Positions 15,386 to 23,832 of a stretch of DNA of 64,000 bases are shown piece after piece. The DNA is taken from assembly GCA_945901125.1 (NCBI GenBank), contig CAMDKD010000001.1, positions 82,591-146,590 of the forward strand. The letters are read 5' to 3'. This DNA is from Bordetella parapertussis (lineage in GTDB: Bacteria > Pseudomonadota > Gammaproteobacteria > Burkholderiales > Burkholderiaceae_C). Position numbers and translations under genes: made by a program. The notes under the pieces are model-generated. The model saw only the letters and a program-made list of their open reading frames with translations, was not told the DNA's origin and did not search any database. Every line of letters begins with the position of its first letter. Positions within the stretch are counted from its first letter, which is position 1.

Positions 15386-15859
15386 ATGGCCAGCAAAACT
15401 GCACCCCAAACCCGTATCGCGGACAACAAAAAAGCCGCCTTCAACTACTTTTTCGAGGAACGCCTGGAAGCAGGCATGGTCTTGGAAGGGTGGGAAGTCA
15501 AAGCTGCGCGCGAGGGAAAAGTGCAGTTGACCGACGGCTACGTGGTGATTCGCAGCGGCGAGATGTACGTCATCGGTTGTCAAATCAACCCCTTGAAAAC
15601 CGCGTCCACCCACGTGAACCCGGACGCCATACGCTCGCGCAAATTGCTGCTTCACAAAGAAGAAATCCGGCGCTTGATCGGCAAGGTCGAGCAAAAAGGC
15701 TATACGCTGGTGCCGCTGAATTTGCATTGGAAGAACGGACGCATCAAATGTGAAATCGCACTGGCAAAGGGCAAGGCCGAACACGATAAGCGCGACACCA
15801 TCAAGGACCGTGAAGGCAAGCGCGAAGTCGAACGCGCCATGAAACAACGCACCCGCTGA
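15386..15859 (+). CDS. smpB: SsrA-binding protein SmpB
   Basis: A 157-residue protein that binds tmRNA and brings it to stalled ribosomes for trans-translation. The start at 15386 gives MASKTAPQTRIADNKKAAFNYFF; a longer open frame from 15065 overlaps ratA and is not real. Family motifs include FEERLEAGMVLEGWEVKAAREGKVQLTD, NPDAIRSRKLLLHKEEI and the basic C-terminal tail DKRDTIKDREGKREVERAMK. No tmRNA gene was found in this window. Confidence 0.95.
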   Translation: MASKTAPQTRIADNKKAAFNYFFEERLEAGMVLEGWEVKAAREGKVQLTDGYVVIRSGEMYVIGCQINPLKTASTHVNPDAIRSRKLLLHKEEIRRLIGKVEQKGYTLVPLNLHWKNGRIKCEIALAKGKAEHDKRDTIKDREGKREVERAMKQRTR

Positions 15860-15865
15860 AGCCGC

Positions 15866-16543
15866 TCAATCCACCCAGGACGCGCGCCCTGCCTGCATCA
15901 TCAAACGCCGCTCGCAGCGCTTGGACAAAGCCTGGTCATGAGTGACAAGCACCAGCGTGGTACCCAATTCTCTGTTTAACTCAAGCATCAACTGCATGAT
16001 GGTCTCGCCGGTGGCGTGGTCCAGGCTGCCGGTGGGCTCGTCTGCCAAAAGCACTTGCGGCTTGACCACAAAAGCGCGCGCCAGTGCCACGCGCTGCTGC
16101 TCGCCGCCACTCATCACCTTGGGGTAATGGTTTAAACGCTCCGCCAGTCCGACACGCACCAAGATGTCTTTGGCCACGGGTTTGGGGTCGGGATGAGCAG
16201 CAAGCTCCAAGGGCAGCATGACGTTTTCAAGCGCAGTCAAGGCCGACAGCAATTGAAAGCTTTGAAACACAAAGCCTATGTGTTGAGACCGTAAACCAGC
16301 CCTGTCGTCTTCGTTCAAGGCAAACATATCCTGGCCGGCCAGATGCACCGTTCCTTGCGTCGGCGTGTCCAGTCCGGCAATGATGGCCAGCAAAGTGCTT
16401 TTGCCCGAGCCTGAAGCGCCGACGATGGCCACAGTTTGCTGAGGATCTAACTCGAAATCGATATCGCGGAGAATGTCCAAGGTACCGGTGGCATCGGTGA
16501 CCGATTTGTACAAATGAGAGACAGCAATCAGTGGTGAGGACAT
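15866..16543 (-). CDS. ybbA: ABC transporter ATP-binding protein (YbbA/LolD-like)
   Basis: A 225-residue ABC ATPase with Walker A GASGSGKST, Q-loop FVFQSFQLL, signature MSGGEQQRVALARA, Walker B VLLADEPTGSLD and the switch His in VTHDQ. This layout is that of the MacB/LolD/YbbA group that partners FtsX-like permeases. Its start is only three bases from the divergent arylesterase gene, the tesA-ybbA arrangement seen in E. coli. No permease gene follows; smpB converges on it instead, so its partner must lie elsewhere. Confidence 0.88.
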   Translation of the reverse strand: MSSPLIAVSHLYKSVTDATGTLDILRDIDFELDPQQTVAIVGASGSGKSTLLAIIAGLDTPTQGTVHLAGQDMFALNEDDRAGLRSQHIGFVFQSFQLLSALTALENVMLPLELAAHPDPKPVAKDILVRVGLAERLNHYPKVMSGGEQQRVALARAFVVKPQVLLADEPTGSLDHATGETIMQLMLELNRELGTTLVLVTHDQALSKRCERRLMMQAGRASWVD

Positions 16544-16546
16544 TCA

Positions 16547-17194
16547 GTGAGATCCGTGTTGAGACGCAGAGACTTTAACTTGCAAGCCTTAAGCCTGTGC
16601 GCTTCGGGTCTATCGCCCGCCGTGCTGCGGGCCGCAGAACGAAAAACCATGTTGATCGTCGGCGACTCTTTGAGCGCCGAATACGGCATCGCTCGCGGCA
16701 GCGGTTGGGTGGCCTTGCTGGCCGCTCAACTTGCCAAAGATAAACCGCAATGGCAGGTGGTCAATGCCAGCATCAGCGGCGACACCACTGCCGGCGGACT
16801 GGCTCGCCTACCGGCTTTGCTGCAACAACACCAGCCGTCACTGGTGGTCATTGAACTCGGCGGCAATGATGCGTTGCGCGGTTTTTCATTGAAGATGACT
16901 GAGGGCAATTTGACAGGCATGATCACTGCCTGTCAGAAAATCAAAGCTTCAGTTTTGTTAATCGGTATGCAGGTGCCGCCCAATTACGGCGAGGGTTATG
17001 CCAAGGATTTCAGCCGTATGTTTCAAACCATCAGTCAAAAACAAAAGACATTGCTGGTGCCTTTTTTGCTCAAAGGCATTGCCGATGCAGCAGACCCGAC
17101 AGCCTTGTTTCAAGCGGACCGCATACACCCCAAGGCCGAAGCGCATCCGCTGATACTGGCGAATGTCTGGCCTGTGTTGAAGAAGATGCTCTGA
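16547..17194 (+). CDS. tesA: Arylesterase / lysophospholipase TesA-like, SGNH hydrolase
   Basis: A 215-residue GDSL esterase with GTG as first possible start. The N-terminus (RRRDFNLQALSLCASGL) could be a twin-arginine export signal, then MLIVGDSLSAEYGIARG (block I serine), ASISGDTTAGGLARL (block II), ELGGNDALRG (block III Asn) and DRIHPKAEAH (block V Asp-His). E. coli TesA is a periplasmic thioesterase/lysophospholipase. Its stop overlaps the start of the next gene (TGATG), so the two are probably co-translated. Confidence 0.88.
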   Translation: MRSVLRRRDFNLQALSLCASGLSPAVLRAAERKTMLIVGDSLSAEYGIARGSGWVALLAAQLAKDKPQWQVVNASISGDTTAGGLARLPALLQQHQPSLVVIELGGNDALRGFSLKMTEGNLTGMITACQKIKASVLLIGMQVPPNYGEGYAKDFSRMFQTISQKQKTLLVPFLLKGIADAADPTALFQADRIHPKAEAHPLILANVWPVLKKML

Positions 17195-18273
17195 TGGCAG
17201 CTCGCCCTATCACTGCCCTTCAAGCCATAGAGCGCATGGCCTTGCCATCTGAGAATGGCGGATTCAGTTGCATCATCGACGCGCGCACAGAGGACGAGTT
17301 TGCGCTGGACCATTTGCCCGGCGCTTTGAACTGGCCCTCGTTGACGAATGAAGAACGGATTCGTGTCGGCACCTTGTACAAACAAGTCAGTCCGTTTGAA
17401 GCCAACAAAGTCGGTGCCTCTTTGGTGGCCGCCAATATTTCGCGCCACATAGACCGCCATGTCATGCCTTTGAGCAAAGAATGGCAACCGCTTATTTACT
17501 GCTGGCGCGGCGGCAAACGCAGCGGCTCGCTGGCGCTGGTGCTGGGTCAGATTGGCTTTAGGGTCTGGTTGATTGAAGGCGGCTACAAAGCATTTCGCGC
17601 TGAAATGATCCAAGACATTGCGCGACTGTCTCCTTTGCTTCATTTCCAAGTCATCACCGGCCCTACAGGCTCAGGCAAAACACGTTTACTTCAAGCGCTT
17701 TCCCATTCAGGGGCTCAGGTACTCGATTTGGAAGATCTGGCGAAGCACCGCAGTTCGGTGCTGGGGCGTATTCCGGGGCAGCCGCAGCCCAGTCAAAAGC
17801 ATTTCGATACGCTGGTGTGGGACAAATTACGCAGTTTTGACCCGCAGCGCACCGTGTTCGTCGAGGCCGAAAGCAAGAAAGTCGGTAATCTGGCGGTGCC
17901 TCAGTCTTTGATGGATGTGATGCGGCAAAGCCCGTGTATCGATCTGCAACTGAGTGACGATGAACGCGTGAAATTGCTGCTAGACGACTACGCTTTTTTC
18001 GCAGATGACCTTGGTTTGTTCAGCGAGCGGCTGTCGATGTTGACCGAATTGAAAGGGAAAAACGTGGTGAACGCATGGCAGCAACAGTTGGTTAGCGGAG
18101 AGGTAGAGCAAGTGGTGCGAGACTTGTTGATAAACCATTACGACCCGACTTATGCCAAATCTGTAGCCCGCAATTTTGTGCGTTACCCGCAAGCTACGGC
18201 AGCACCGTTGGCAGACAGACATGCGGCTTCCATGCAAGCCTTGGCAGAAAAGCTCGCGGCGCAATTCGAATAA
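17194..18273 (+). CDS. mnmH: tRNA 2-selenouridine synthase
   Basis: A 359-residue protein combining an N-terminal rhodanese domain (IIDARTEDEFALDHLPGALN; catalytic Cys in YCWRGGKRSGSLA) with a C-terminal P-loop domain (ITGPTGSGKTRLLQAL). MnmH/SelU replaces sulfur by selenium at the wobble 2-thiouridine of tRNAs for Lys, Glu and Gln, via a geranylated intermediate. It needs selenophosphate, whose synthase gene is not in the window. It overlaps tesA by one base and converges on metC. Confidence 0.93.
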   Translation: MAARPITALQAIERMALPSENGGFSCIIDARTEDEFALDHLPGALNWPSLTNEERIRVGTLYKQVSPFEANKVGASLVAANISRHIDRHVMPLSKEWQPLIYCWRGGKRSGSLALVLGQIGFRVWLIEGGYKAFRAEMIQDIARLSPLLHFQVITGPTGSGKTRLLQALSHSGAQVLDLEDLAKHRSSVLGRIPGQPQPSQKHFDTLVWDKLRSFDPQRTVFVEAESKKVGNLAVPQSLMDVMRQSPCIDLQLSDDERVKLLLDDYAFFADDLGLFSERLSMLTELKGKNVVNAWQQQLVSGEVEQVVRDLLINHYDPTYAKSVARNFVRYPQATAAPLADRHAASMQALAEKLAAQFE

Positions 18274-18313
18274 AAAAACGCTGTCTGAAAGAATTCAGTT
18301 GATAGCCGCTGAG

Positions 18314-19546
18314 TCAGCCCATGGAGGACAAGGCTTGCGACAGGTCTGCGATCAAGTCTTCAGCCGATTCAAGTCCGATAGCGAGGCGCACAAAGCCGGC
18401 TTGCAGCAGTTCAGCAGGCGCGTACTGGCGCATTTTTTTCAAATCGTAGGGAACCACCAGACTGACAGGCCCGGCCCAGCTAAAGCCCAGCTTGAACAGC
18501 TTGAGTGAGTTGCAAAAGCGGTCTATCTGCGCCTGACTGAACCCGGGATCAAAACGCAGACTCAGCAAGCTGGCCGCTGCCCCGCCACTGTGCACCTCAG
18601 CGTCAGCAGCGACACCACCGGCACACAAATCCCGCCAATGCGCATGACCTGGCGAAGCAACAATCGCAGGGTGCAAAACTTGGGCAAAAGCGGTCTGTTG
18701 TAAACACCATCCGGCCAGTTTGCGGCATGTCTCATCTTGCGTTTTGTAACGCAATCCTATGCTTGGCAAAGACCGCAACACCAGCTCTGCATCATTGCCG
18801 GCCACACCAAATCCCAGGCGCATATGACTGAGCTTTAAACTGCGCGCCAATTCATCGCTGCAAGTGGTGACGCTGCCCATCAGTACATCGCCGCCGCCAC
18901 TGGGGTATTTGGTCAGAGCATGCACGCAAACATCGACGCCGAGCCGGCTACCGGCCATCTGAGGCAATAAATCAAAGGGCTGGAATGCCACACCGGCACC
19001 CCAGGTGTTGTCCAAGGCTGTGAGCACTTGTTTGTCGCTGCAAAGCTTCACCAGTGCAGGCAAATCAGGAAATTCCAAAGTCACAGAGCCGGGCGCTTCC
19101 AGCCAGACCAGACGCGTGTCAGCTTGTAGGTTGTCGGCCAGCGACTGCGGTTCCATGGGGTCGTAATACCGGTGGCTGATGCCCCACTGCTGCAATTCAC
19201 CTTCTGCCAGAGATTTCAAAGGTCCGTAAGCATTGTCCGGAATCAAAATACCGTCGCCGGTTTTCAGCAAAGCCAGATTCACCTGCGCCAAAGCCGCCAA
19301 ACCGCTTGGCAGCAAGACGCAATGCTTTGCGCCTTCGAGTTGGCAAATTCTTTCTTCCAGCGTGAATGTCGTCGGCGTACCGTGCAAACCGTAGGTATAG
19401 CCGGTTTTGTCCAGCCAGTTGCGCTCGCGCATGGCTTTGACATTCGGAAAAAACACGGAAGACGCTTTATGGACGGCTATTTGCGGGGACGCGAAATCCC
19501 CAGGCGGCTGGTAATCGTGGTGTATGAGCGCGGTATCAGGCTTCAT
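18314..19546 (-). CDS. metC: Cystathionine beta-lyase
   Basis: A 410-residue PLP enzyme of the Cys/Met-metabolism family that splits cystathionine to homocysteine, pyruvate and ammonia. It shows YTYGLHGTPT, the PLP-phosphate region LLPSGLAALAQV, DNTWGAG and the Schiff-base lysine in HALTKYPSGGGDVLMG. The pattern is closer to MetC than to gamma-synthases, but specificity is inferred. It follows the phosphoribosyltransferase gene by 3 bases on the same strand. Confidence 0.88.
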   Translation of the reverse strand: MKPDTALIHHDYQPPGDFASPQIAVHKASSVFFPNVKAMRERNWLDKTGYTYGLHGTPTTFTLEERICQLEGAKHCVLLPSGLAALAQVNLALLKTGDGILIPDNAYGPLKSLAEGELQQWGISHRYYDPMEPQSLADNLQADTRLVWLEAPGSVTLEFPDLPALVKLCSDKQVLTALDNTWGAGVAFQPFDLLPQMAGSRLGVDVCVHALTKYPSGGGDVLMGSVTTCSDELARSLKLSHMRLGFGVAGNDAELVLRSLPSIGLRYKTQDETCRKLAGWCLQQTAFAQVLHPAIVASPGHAHWRDLCAGGVAADAEVHSGGAAASLLSLRFDPGFSQAQIDRFCNSLKLFKLGFSWAGPVSLVVPYDLKKMRQYAPAELLQAGFVRLAIGLESAEDLIADLSQALSSMG

Positions 19547-19549
19547 GCC

Positions 19550-20074
19550 TCAAACCCGCCATTTCTCCAGCAACTGCAAAGGACGCATGGTGTCGTAGGC
19601 CTCGAAAGGCTGGTGTATCCAAGGGTTGGTTGACAGGTATTCGACTGAAAAATCGGGGGTGAAAGCAGACACACCTTTGGTCCAGATGACTGCACTGCGC
19701 AACTCGGTGATAGGTGCGTAATTGTTTTTCAACAAGTCCATCACAGCGCTCAAGGTATGGCCGGAATCGGCCAGGTCATCGACCAGCAGCACGCGCCCGG
19801 CAATTTCGCCCTGAGGTGTGGTGATGTACCTGGCTATGTCCAAATGGCCTTGCACGGTGCCGCCTTCGGAGCGGTAAGAACTGGTGGACATGATGGCCAG
19901 CGGTTTGTTAAATATGCGGGACAACACATCGCCGGGGCGCATACCGCCGCGAGCCAGACACAAAATAGTGTCGAACTCCCAGCCTGATTGGTGGATTTTG
20001 ATGGCCAGTTTTTCGAGCAGGTTGTTGTACTCGTCGTAGGACACGTACAAATGTTTTCCATCTTCAGTCAGCAT
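19550..20074 (-). CDS. Purine phosphoribosyltransferase (hypoxanthine/xanthine type)
   Basis: A 174-residue type I phosphoribosyltransferase. The PRPP-binding loop VLLVDDLADSGHTL is clear, and FDTILCLARGGMRPGDVLSRIF forms the preceding strand-loop. Such enzymes salvage hypoxanthine, guanine or xanthine. Location 15 bases behind purA on the same strand supports a purine role. The exact base preference cannot be read. Confidence 0.85.
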   Translation of the reverse strand: MLTEDGKHLYVSYDEYNNLLEKLAIKIHQSGWEFDTILCLARGGMRPGDVLSRIFNKPLAIMSTSSYRSEGGTVQGHLDIARYITTPQGEIAGRVLLVDDLADSGHTLSAVMDLLKNNYAPITELRSAVIWTKGVSAFTPDFSVEYLSTNPWIHQPFEAYDTMRPLQLLEKWRV

Positions 20075-20089
20075 GGCAATGCTCGCAGT

Positions 20090-21463
20090 TCAAGGTTGAA
20101 ACGGGTCACGGATCAGGATGGTGTGATCCCTGTCCGGGCTGGTGGAAATCATGTGGATAGGAACGCCGGTGACTTCTTCAATGCGCTTGAGATAAGCCTG
20201 CGCTTCAGGCGGCAGCTTGTGGTAATCGGTGATGCCCACCGTACTCACGCTCCAACCGGACATGGTTTCGTACACCGGCCGGCAATCGGCAATGTCTTCT
20301 GCACCGTTGGGCAGGATGTCTGTGTGTACGCCGTGCAACTCGTAGCCGGTACACAGCTTGAGTTCGCTCAAACCGTCGAGCACATCCAGCTTGGTGATGC
20401 ACAAACCGCTCAACCCATTGACTTGTGCGCTGCGTTTGAGCAATGCCGCATCAAACCAGCCGCAACGGCGGTAACGGCCCGTGGTTGTGCCTTTTTCAGC
20501 CCCGACCGTGCTCATGTGCCAGCCCGGAGTGCCCTCTACCGCCCAATCGAGTTCAGTAGGGAAAGGACCGCCGCCTACACGCGTGCAATAGGCTTTGGTG
20601 ATGCCAAGGATGTAATGCAAAAAGCCGGGGCCTACACCTGAACCGGCGGCAGCATTGCCGGCCACGCAATTGCTGGAGGTGACAAACGGGTAGGTGCCGT
20701 GATCCACATCCAGCAAAGTACCTTGCGCGCCTTCAAACAGAAGATTTGAACCGGCGGTGTGTGCGTCGTTCAACTCGCGCGACACATCGGCCATCATGGG
20801 TTTGAGCAAAGCGGCATGCCGCATGGCTTCGTCGTACACCGGTTGAAACTGCACTTCACCGTTGTGGACATAAGGGGTTAAGGCATCGCCGAAAGAAAAG
20901 CTGCGCGAACCCAGAAACGTCGTCAACACATGGTTATGCAGCGTCAGTAATTCACGCAATTTAGCCGCAAAACGATCGGGGTATTTCAAATCCTGAACCC
21001 GCAAGGCACGCCGGGCGATTTTGTCTTCATAGGCCGGGCCGATGCCGCGACCGGTGGTGCCGATTTTCTCTGCGCCGCCCTGCTCGCGTGCGGCTTCACG
21101 TGCCACATCAACGGCTGCATGAAAAGGCAAGATCAAGGGGCAGGCTTCGCTGATACGCAGGCGCGAACGCACTTCGACACCGGCTTTTTCCAAGCCTTCA
21201 ATCTCTTCAAACAGTTTGCCGGCCGACAAGACCACCCCGTTGCCTATGTAGCAGCGGATACCGGGACGCATGATACCGCTGGGGATCAAATGCAAAGCAG
21301 TTTTGACGCCGTTAATGACCAGGGTGTGGCCAGCGTTATGACCGCCTTGAAAACGCACCACGCCTCGCGCGCGCTCAGTCAGCCAGTCGACAAGCTTGCC
21401 CTTGCCCTCGTCACCCCATTGGGTGCCAACCACCACCACGTGTCTTGCCTGCTTGGTACTCAT
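20090..21463 (-). CDS. purA: Adenylosuccinate synthetase
   Basis: GTP-dependent ligation of IMP and aspartate, the first step to AMP. The N-terminus VVVVGTQWGDEGKGKLVDWL holds the GTP/IMP loop; GGHNAGHT, LIPSGIMRPG, TTGRGIGPAYEDK and the LFEGAQGTLLDVDHGTYPFVTSSNC block are all present. At 457 residues it is somewhat longer than E. coli PurA (432). It lies 18 bases behind hisZ. Together with guaBA and the phosphoribosyltransferase, both branches from IMP are in this window. Confidence 0.97.
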   Translation of the reverse strand: MSTKQARHVVVVGTQWGDEGKGKLVDWLTERARGVVRFQGGHNAGHTLVINGVKTALHLIPSGIMRPGIRCYIGNGVVLSAGKLFEEIEGLEKAGVEVRSRLRISEACPLILPFHAAVDVAREAAREQGGAEKIGTTGRGIGPAYEDKIARRALRVQDLKYPDRFAAKLRELLTLHNHVLTTFLGSRSFSFGDALTPYVHNGEVQFQPVYDEAMRHAALLKPMMADVSRELNDAHTAGSNLLFEGAQGTLLDVDHGTYPFVTSSNCVAGNAAAGSGVGPGFLHYILGITKAYCTRVGGGPFPTELDWAVEGTPGWHMSTVGAEKGTTTGRYRRCGWFDAALLKRSAQVNGLSGLCITKLDVLDGLSELKLCTGYELHGVHTDILPNGAEDIADCRPVYETMSGWSVSTVGITDYHKLPPEAQAYLKRIEEVTGVPIHMISTSPDRDHTILIRDPFQP

Positions 21464-21481
21464 AGCTTTATCGTCTTTGTC

Positions 21482-22636
21482 TCAGTTGGTTTTCAAGGGG
21501 CGCAAAGTCCATTTGCCCTGGTGTTCAAACAATTCACGGTCGCAGTGAAATTCGTCAACTTCACTTTCGTGACCCGGCAACATACAGACCACCGTATGGC
21601 CTTGTGACCTCAATTGCGCAATGGTCTGGCTGAGCGCCTCGTCCTCGCCCCAGGGGGCGCGTATCGCCGCTTGGGGTTGCGGGTGTGCCAGCAAGCTGAC
21701 CAGTGCTTTGATATCCATGCTGAAACCAGCGGCCGGCCGTTTGCGGCCGAACACAGCACCGACTTCGTCATAGCGGCCACCGCGCGCCAATGCATCGCTG
21801 GTTTCAGGCACGAACACCGAAAAACGCGGGCCGCTGTAATAAGCAAAACCGCGCAAATCGGCCAGGTCAATGCTGACCGGATGCTTGACATGCGAGGCCA
21901 GCCATTCAAGCTGATCTAAGGCATGCACCACTTCAGGCCACTTTGAAAACTCTTGCCTGGCTTGTGCGAGAACGCTGATATCACCATACATCTGCACCAG
22001 CGCCTGCAAAGCTTTGGCAAGCGGCTGGGGCAAATGCTTTCCAAGTTCGCGCATGCCGCTGACATTTTTATGCGACAAGGCATTGCTGATGGTTGCCGAC
22101 ATTTCAGGGCTGAGCGCATGACCTTTAAGCAATGCGGGAAGAATGCGTGCATCACTCAGGTCAACATGGAAATCTGCAAGTCCGGCGGTACGCAGGCTTT
22201 GCAAGGCCAGTTGAAGTATTTCCAGATCGGCTTCAAGGCCGGTGTGGCCGTATATTTCAGCGCCGAACTGCAAGGGCTCGCGGGTGGCATAAGGGCTGGC
22301 AGGCAGGGTGTGTACCACCGGGCCGCAATAACAAAGCCGGGTGACTCCGCTGCGGTTGAGCAAATGCGCGTCTATGCGGGCGACCTGTGGGGTGGTGTCT
22401 ATGCGCAAGCCCAGACTGCGGCCGCTTAACTGATCCACCATTTTGAAAGTTTGCAAATCCTGCGCGCTGCCGGGGGCAGACAGCAAGGAATCGACATGCT
22501 CTAGCAAAGGCGGCATGACAAGCTCATAGCCAAAGCCTCTGGCCGTGTCCAGGCACAATCGACGTAATTCTTCGATGTGCCGGGCCTCTGAAGGCAAAAC
22601 GTCCGCAATATGATCCGGCAAAACCCAGGCAGCCAT
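21482..22636 (-). CDS. hisZ: ATP phosphoribosyltransferase regulatory subunit
   Basis: A 384-residue class II HisRS-like protein without aminoacylation function. It begins WVLPDHIADVLPSEARHIEELRR and contains ...GYELVMPPLLEHVDSLL, LRIDTTPQVARIDAHLL and DLRGFAYYSGPRFSVF. HisZ forms the allosteric complex with the short HisG that starts histidine synthesis; hisG itself is not in the window. The gene sits between the hfl cluster and purA, as in many betaproteobacteria. A true HisRS gene (hisS) is also present at 30002, so the two are distinct. Confidence 0.93.
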   Translation of the reverse strand: MAAWVLPDHIADVLPSEARHIEELRRLCLDTARGFGYELVMPPLLEHVDSLLSAPGSAQDLQTFKMVDQLSGRSLGLRIDTTPQVARIDAHLLNRSGVTRLCYCGPVVHTLPASPYATREPLQFGAEIYGHTGLEADLEILQLALQSLRTAGLADFHVDLSDARILPALLKGHALSPEMSATISNALSHKNVSGMRELGKHLPQPLAKALQALVQMYGDISVLAQARQEFSKWPEVVHALDQLEWLASHVKHPVSIDLADLRGFAYYSGPRFSVFVPETSDALARGGRYDEVGAVFGRKRPAAGFSMDIKALVSLLAHPQPQAAIRAPWGEDEALSQTIAQLRSQGHTVVCMLPGHESEVDEFHCDRELFEHQGKWTLRPLKTN

Positions 22637-22658
22637 GAGTGTGAAGTGCTGTTAAAAA

Positions 22659-22681
22659 AGAGATTCTACCGGTCTGTGACA
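22659..22681 (-). promoter_or_regulatory. Candidate hisZ promoter (-10 region)
   Basis: On the minus strand CCGGTAGAATCT contains TAGAAT about 25 bases before the hisZ start. It is identical over 11 bases to the motif upstream of guaB (14469-14479). No good -35 is seen. An inverted repeat CAGCCGC/GCGGCTG (22680-22686, 22696-22702) lies just upstream, possibly the end of the hfl transcript. Confidence 0.35.
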
Positions 22682-22718
22682 GCCGCATGCCGGTCGCGGC
22701 TGCCAACAGGCGACAGCA

Positions 22719-22907
22719 TCACAACAACCATTCCAAAAGAAGTATTCCTATCAGGACGCAGCCCAGTCCGATAAAGCGGATCTGGCCGTCATTCAATTGC
22801 ATCAATTGCAAAAAAGTCTGACGCCAAGTGCGCGGAGATATAAACGGCAGCAAGCCCTCGACAATCAAGACCAGTGCAACTGCAGTCCACACACTGTGGC
22901 TGTCCAT
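22719..22907 (-). CDS. DUF2065 membrane protein
   Basis: A 62-residue protein with two hydrophobic helices (AVALVLIVEGLLPFI and FIGLGCVLIGILLLEWLL) joined by a short charged loop (SPRTWRQTFLQLMQL). This is the DUF2065/YjeT pattern, whose genes regularly follow hflC. It starts 17 bases after hflC and is presumably co-transcribed. Function unknown; perhaps an accessory to the HflKC complex. Confidence 0.85.
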   Translation of the reverse strand: MDSHSVWTAVALVLIVEGLLPFISPRTWRQTFLQLMQLNDGQIRFIGLGCVLIGILLLEWLL

Positions 22908-22923
22908 GAGCTAGTGCAAGCGC

Positions 22924-23820
22924 TTATTTCTTGGCGGGCGCAGACGATCCGCTGCCGCGCATGGCCTTGAAGAAATCGCTGCTAGGGTCTAACACCATGA
23001 CATCGGATTTTTTATTGAAACTGGATTTGTACGCTTCAATGCTTTGGTAGAACTGCGCAAACTGAGCGTCTTTACCAAAGGCATCGGCATACAAACGTGC
23101 AGCTTCAGCATCGCCCTCGCCCTTTATTTTCTGAGCGTCACGGTAGGCGTTCGCCAATGTGACTTCGCGCTGGCGATCGGCATCGGCACGGATTTTTTCT
23201 CCCTCGGCCCCACCGGTAGAACGCAATTCATTGGCCACGCGTTTGCGCTCGGCTTCCATGCGGCGATACACAGACTCGGTGATGGTGTCCACATAATCTG
23301 CGCGAGTGATGCGCACGTCAACCACGTCAATACCCCACGGGTTTGAGCCTTTGACGATTTCGATCACTTCGCGTTTCACGTCCACCATCAAATCCTCACG
23401 CTTGAGTGACAGCAGATCTTTGACGGTTCGTTTATTAATTTCTTCTTGGAAAGCATTGCGAACAACGCGGGTGAGTTGCTGTGCCCCGGCTTTTTCATCC
23501 AGACCGACGTTGCGGATGTACTGTGACGGATCGGAAATGCGCCAGCGCACGTACCAGTCAATCACCATGCGCTGCTTCTCAGCAGTGAGCATGGGTTCGG
23601 AGTCAACGTTGTCAAGGGTCAGCAAGCGCTTGTCAATGAAGTTCACGTTTTGCAGCGGCGGCGGAAGTTTGAAATTCAGACCGGGCTCAGTGATGACTTT
23701 TTTGATCTGACCCAATGAATAAACCACACCGAACTGGCGTTGGTCTACTACAAAAATGGTGGAACTGAAAATCAGCAACGCCAGCAACAGGGTGGAAATG
23801 TAAAAACCTATTTTGTTCAT
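22924..23820 (-). CDS. hflC: HflC, FtsH protease modulator
   Basis: A 298-residue prohibitin/SPFH-family protein with an N-terminal membrane anchor (IGFYISTLLLALLIFSSTIFVV) followed by DQRQFGVVYSLGQIK and a long periplasmic SPFH and coiled-coil region. HflC and HflK assemble as a cage around FtsH and restrain its protease activity. The C-terminus SGSSAPAKK is disordered. It lies 12 bases behind hflK. Confidence 0.95.
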   Translation of the reverse strand: MNKIGFYISTLLLALLIFSSTIFVVDQRQFGVVYSLGQIKKVITEPGLNFKLPPPLQNVNFIDKRLLTLDNVDSEPMLTAEKQRMVIDWYVRWRISDPSQYIRNVGLDEKAGAQQLTRVVRNAFQEEINKRTVKDLLSLKREDLMVDVKREVIEIVKGSNPWGIDVVDVRITRADYVDTITESVYRRMEAERKRVANELRSTGGAEGEKIRADADRQREVTLANAYRDAQKIKGEGDAEAARLYADAFGKDAQFAQFYQSIEAYKSSFNKKSDVMVLDPSSDFFKAMRGSGSSAPAKK

Positions 23821-23832
23821 ATCGATATCACC

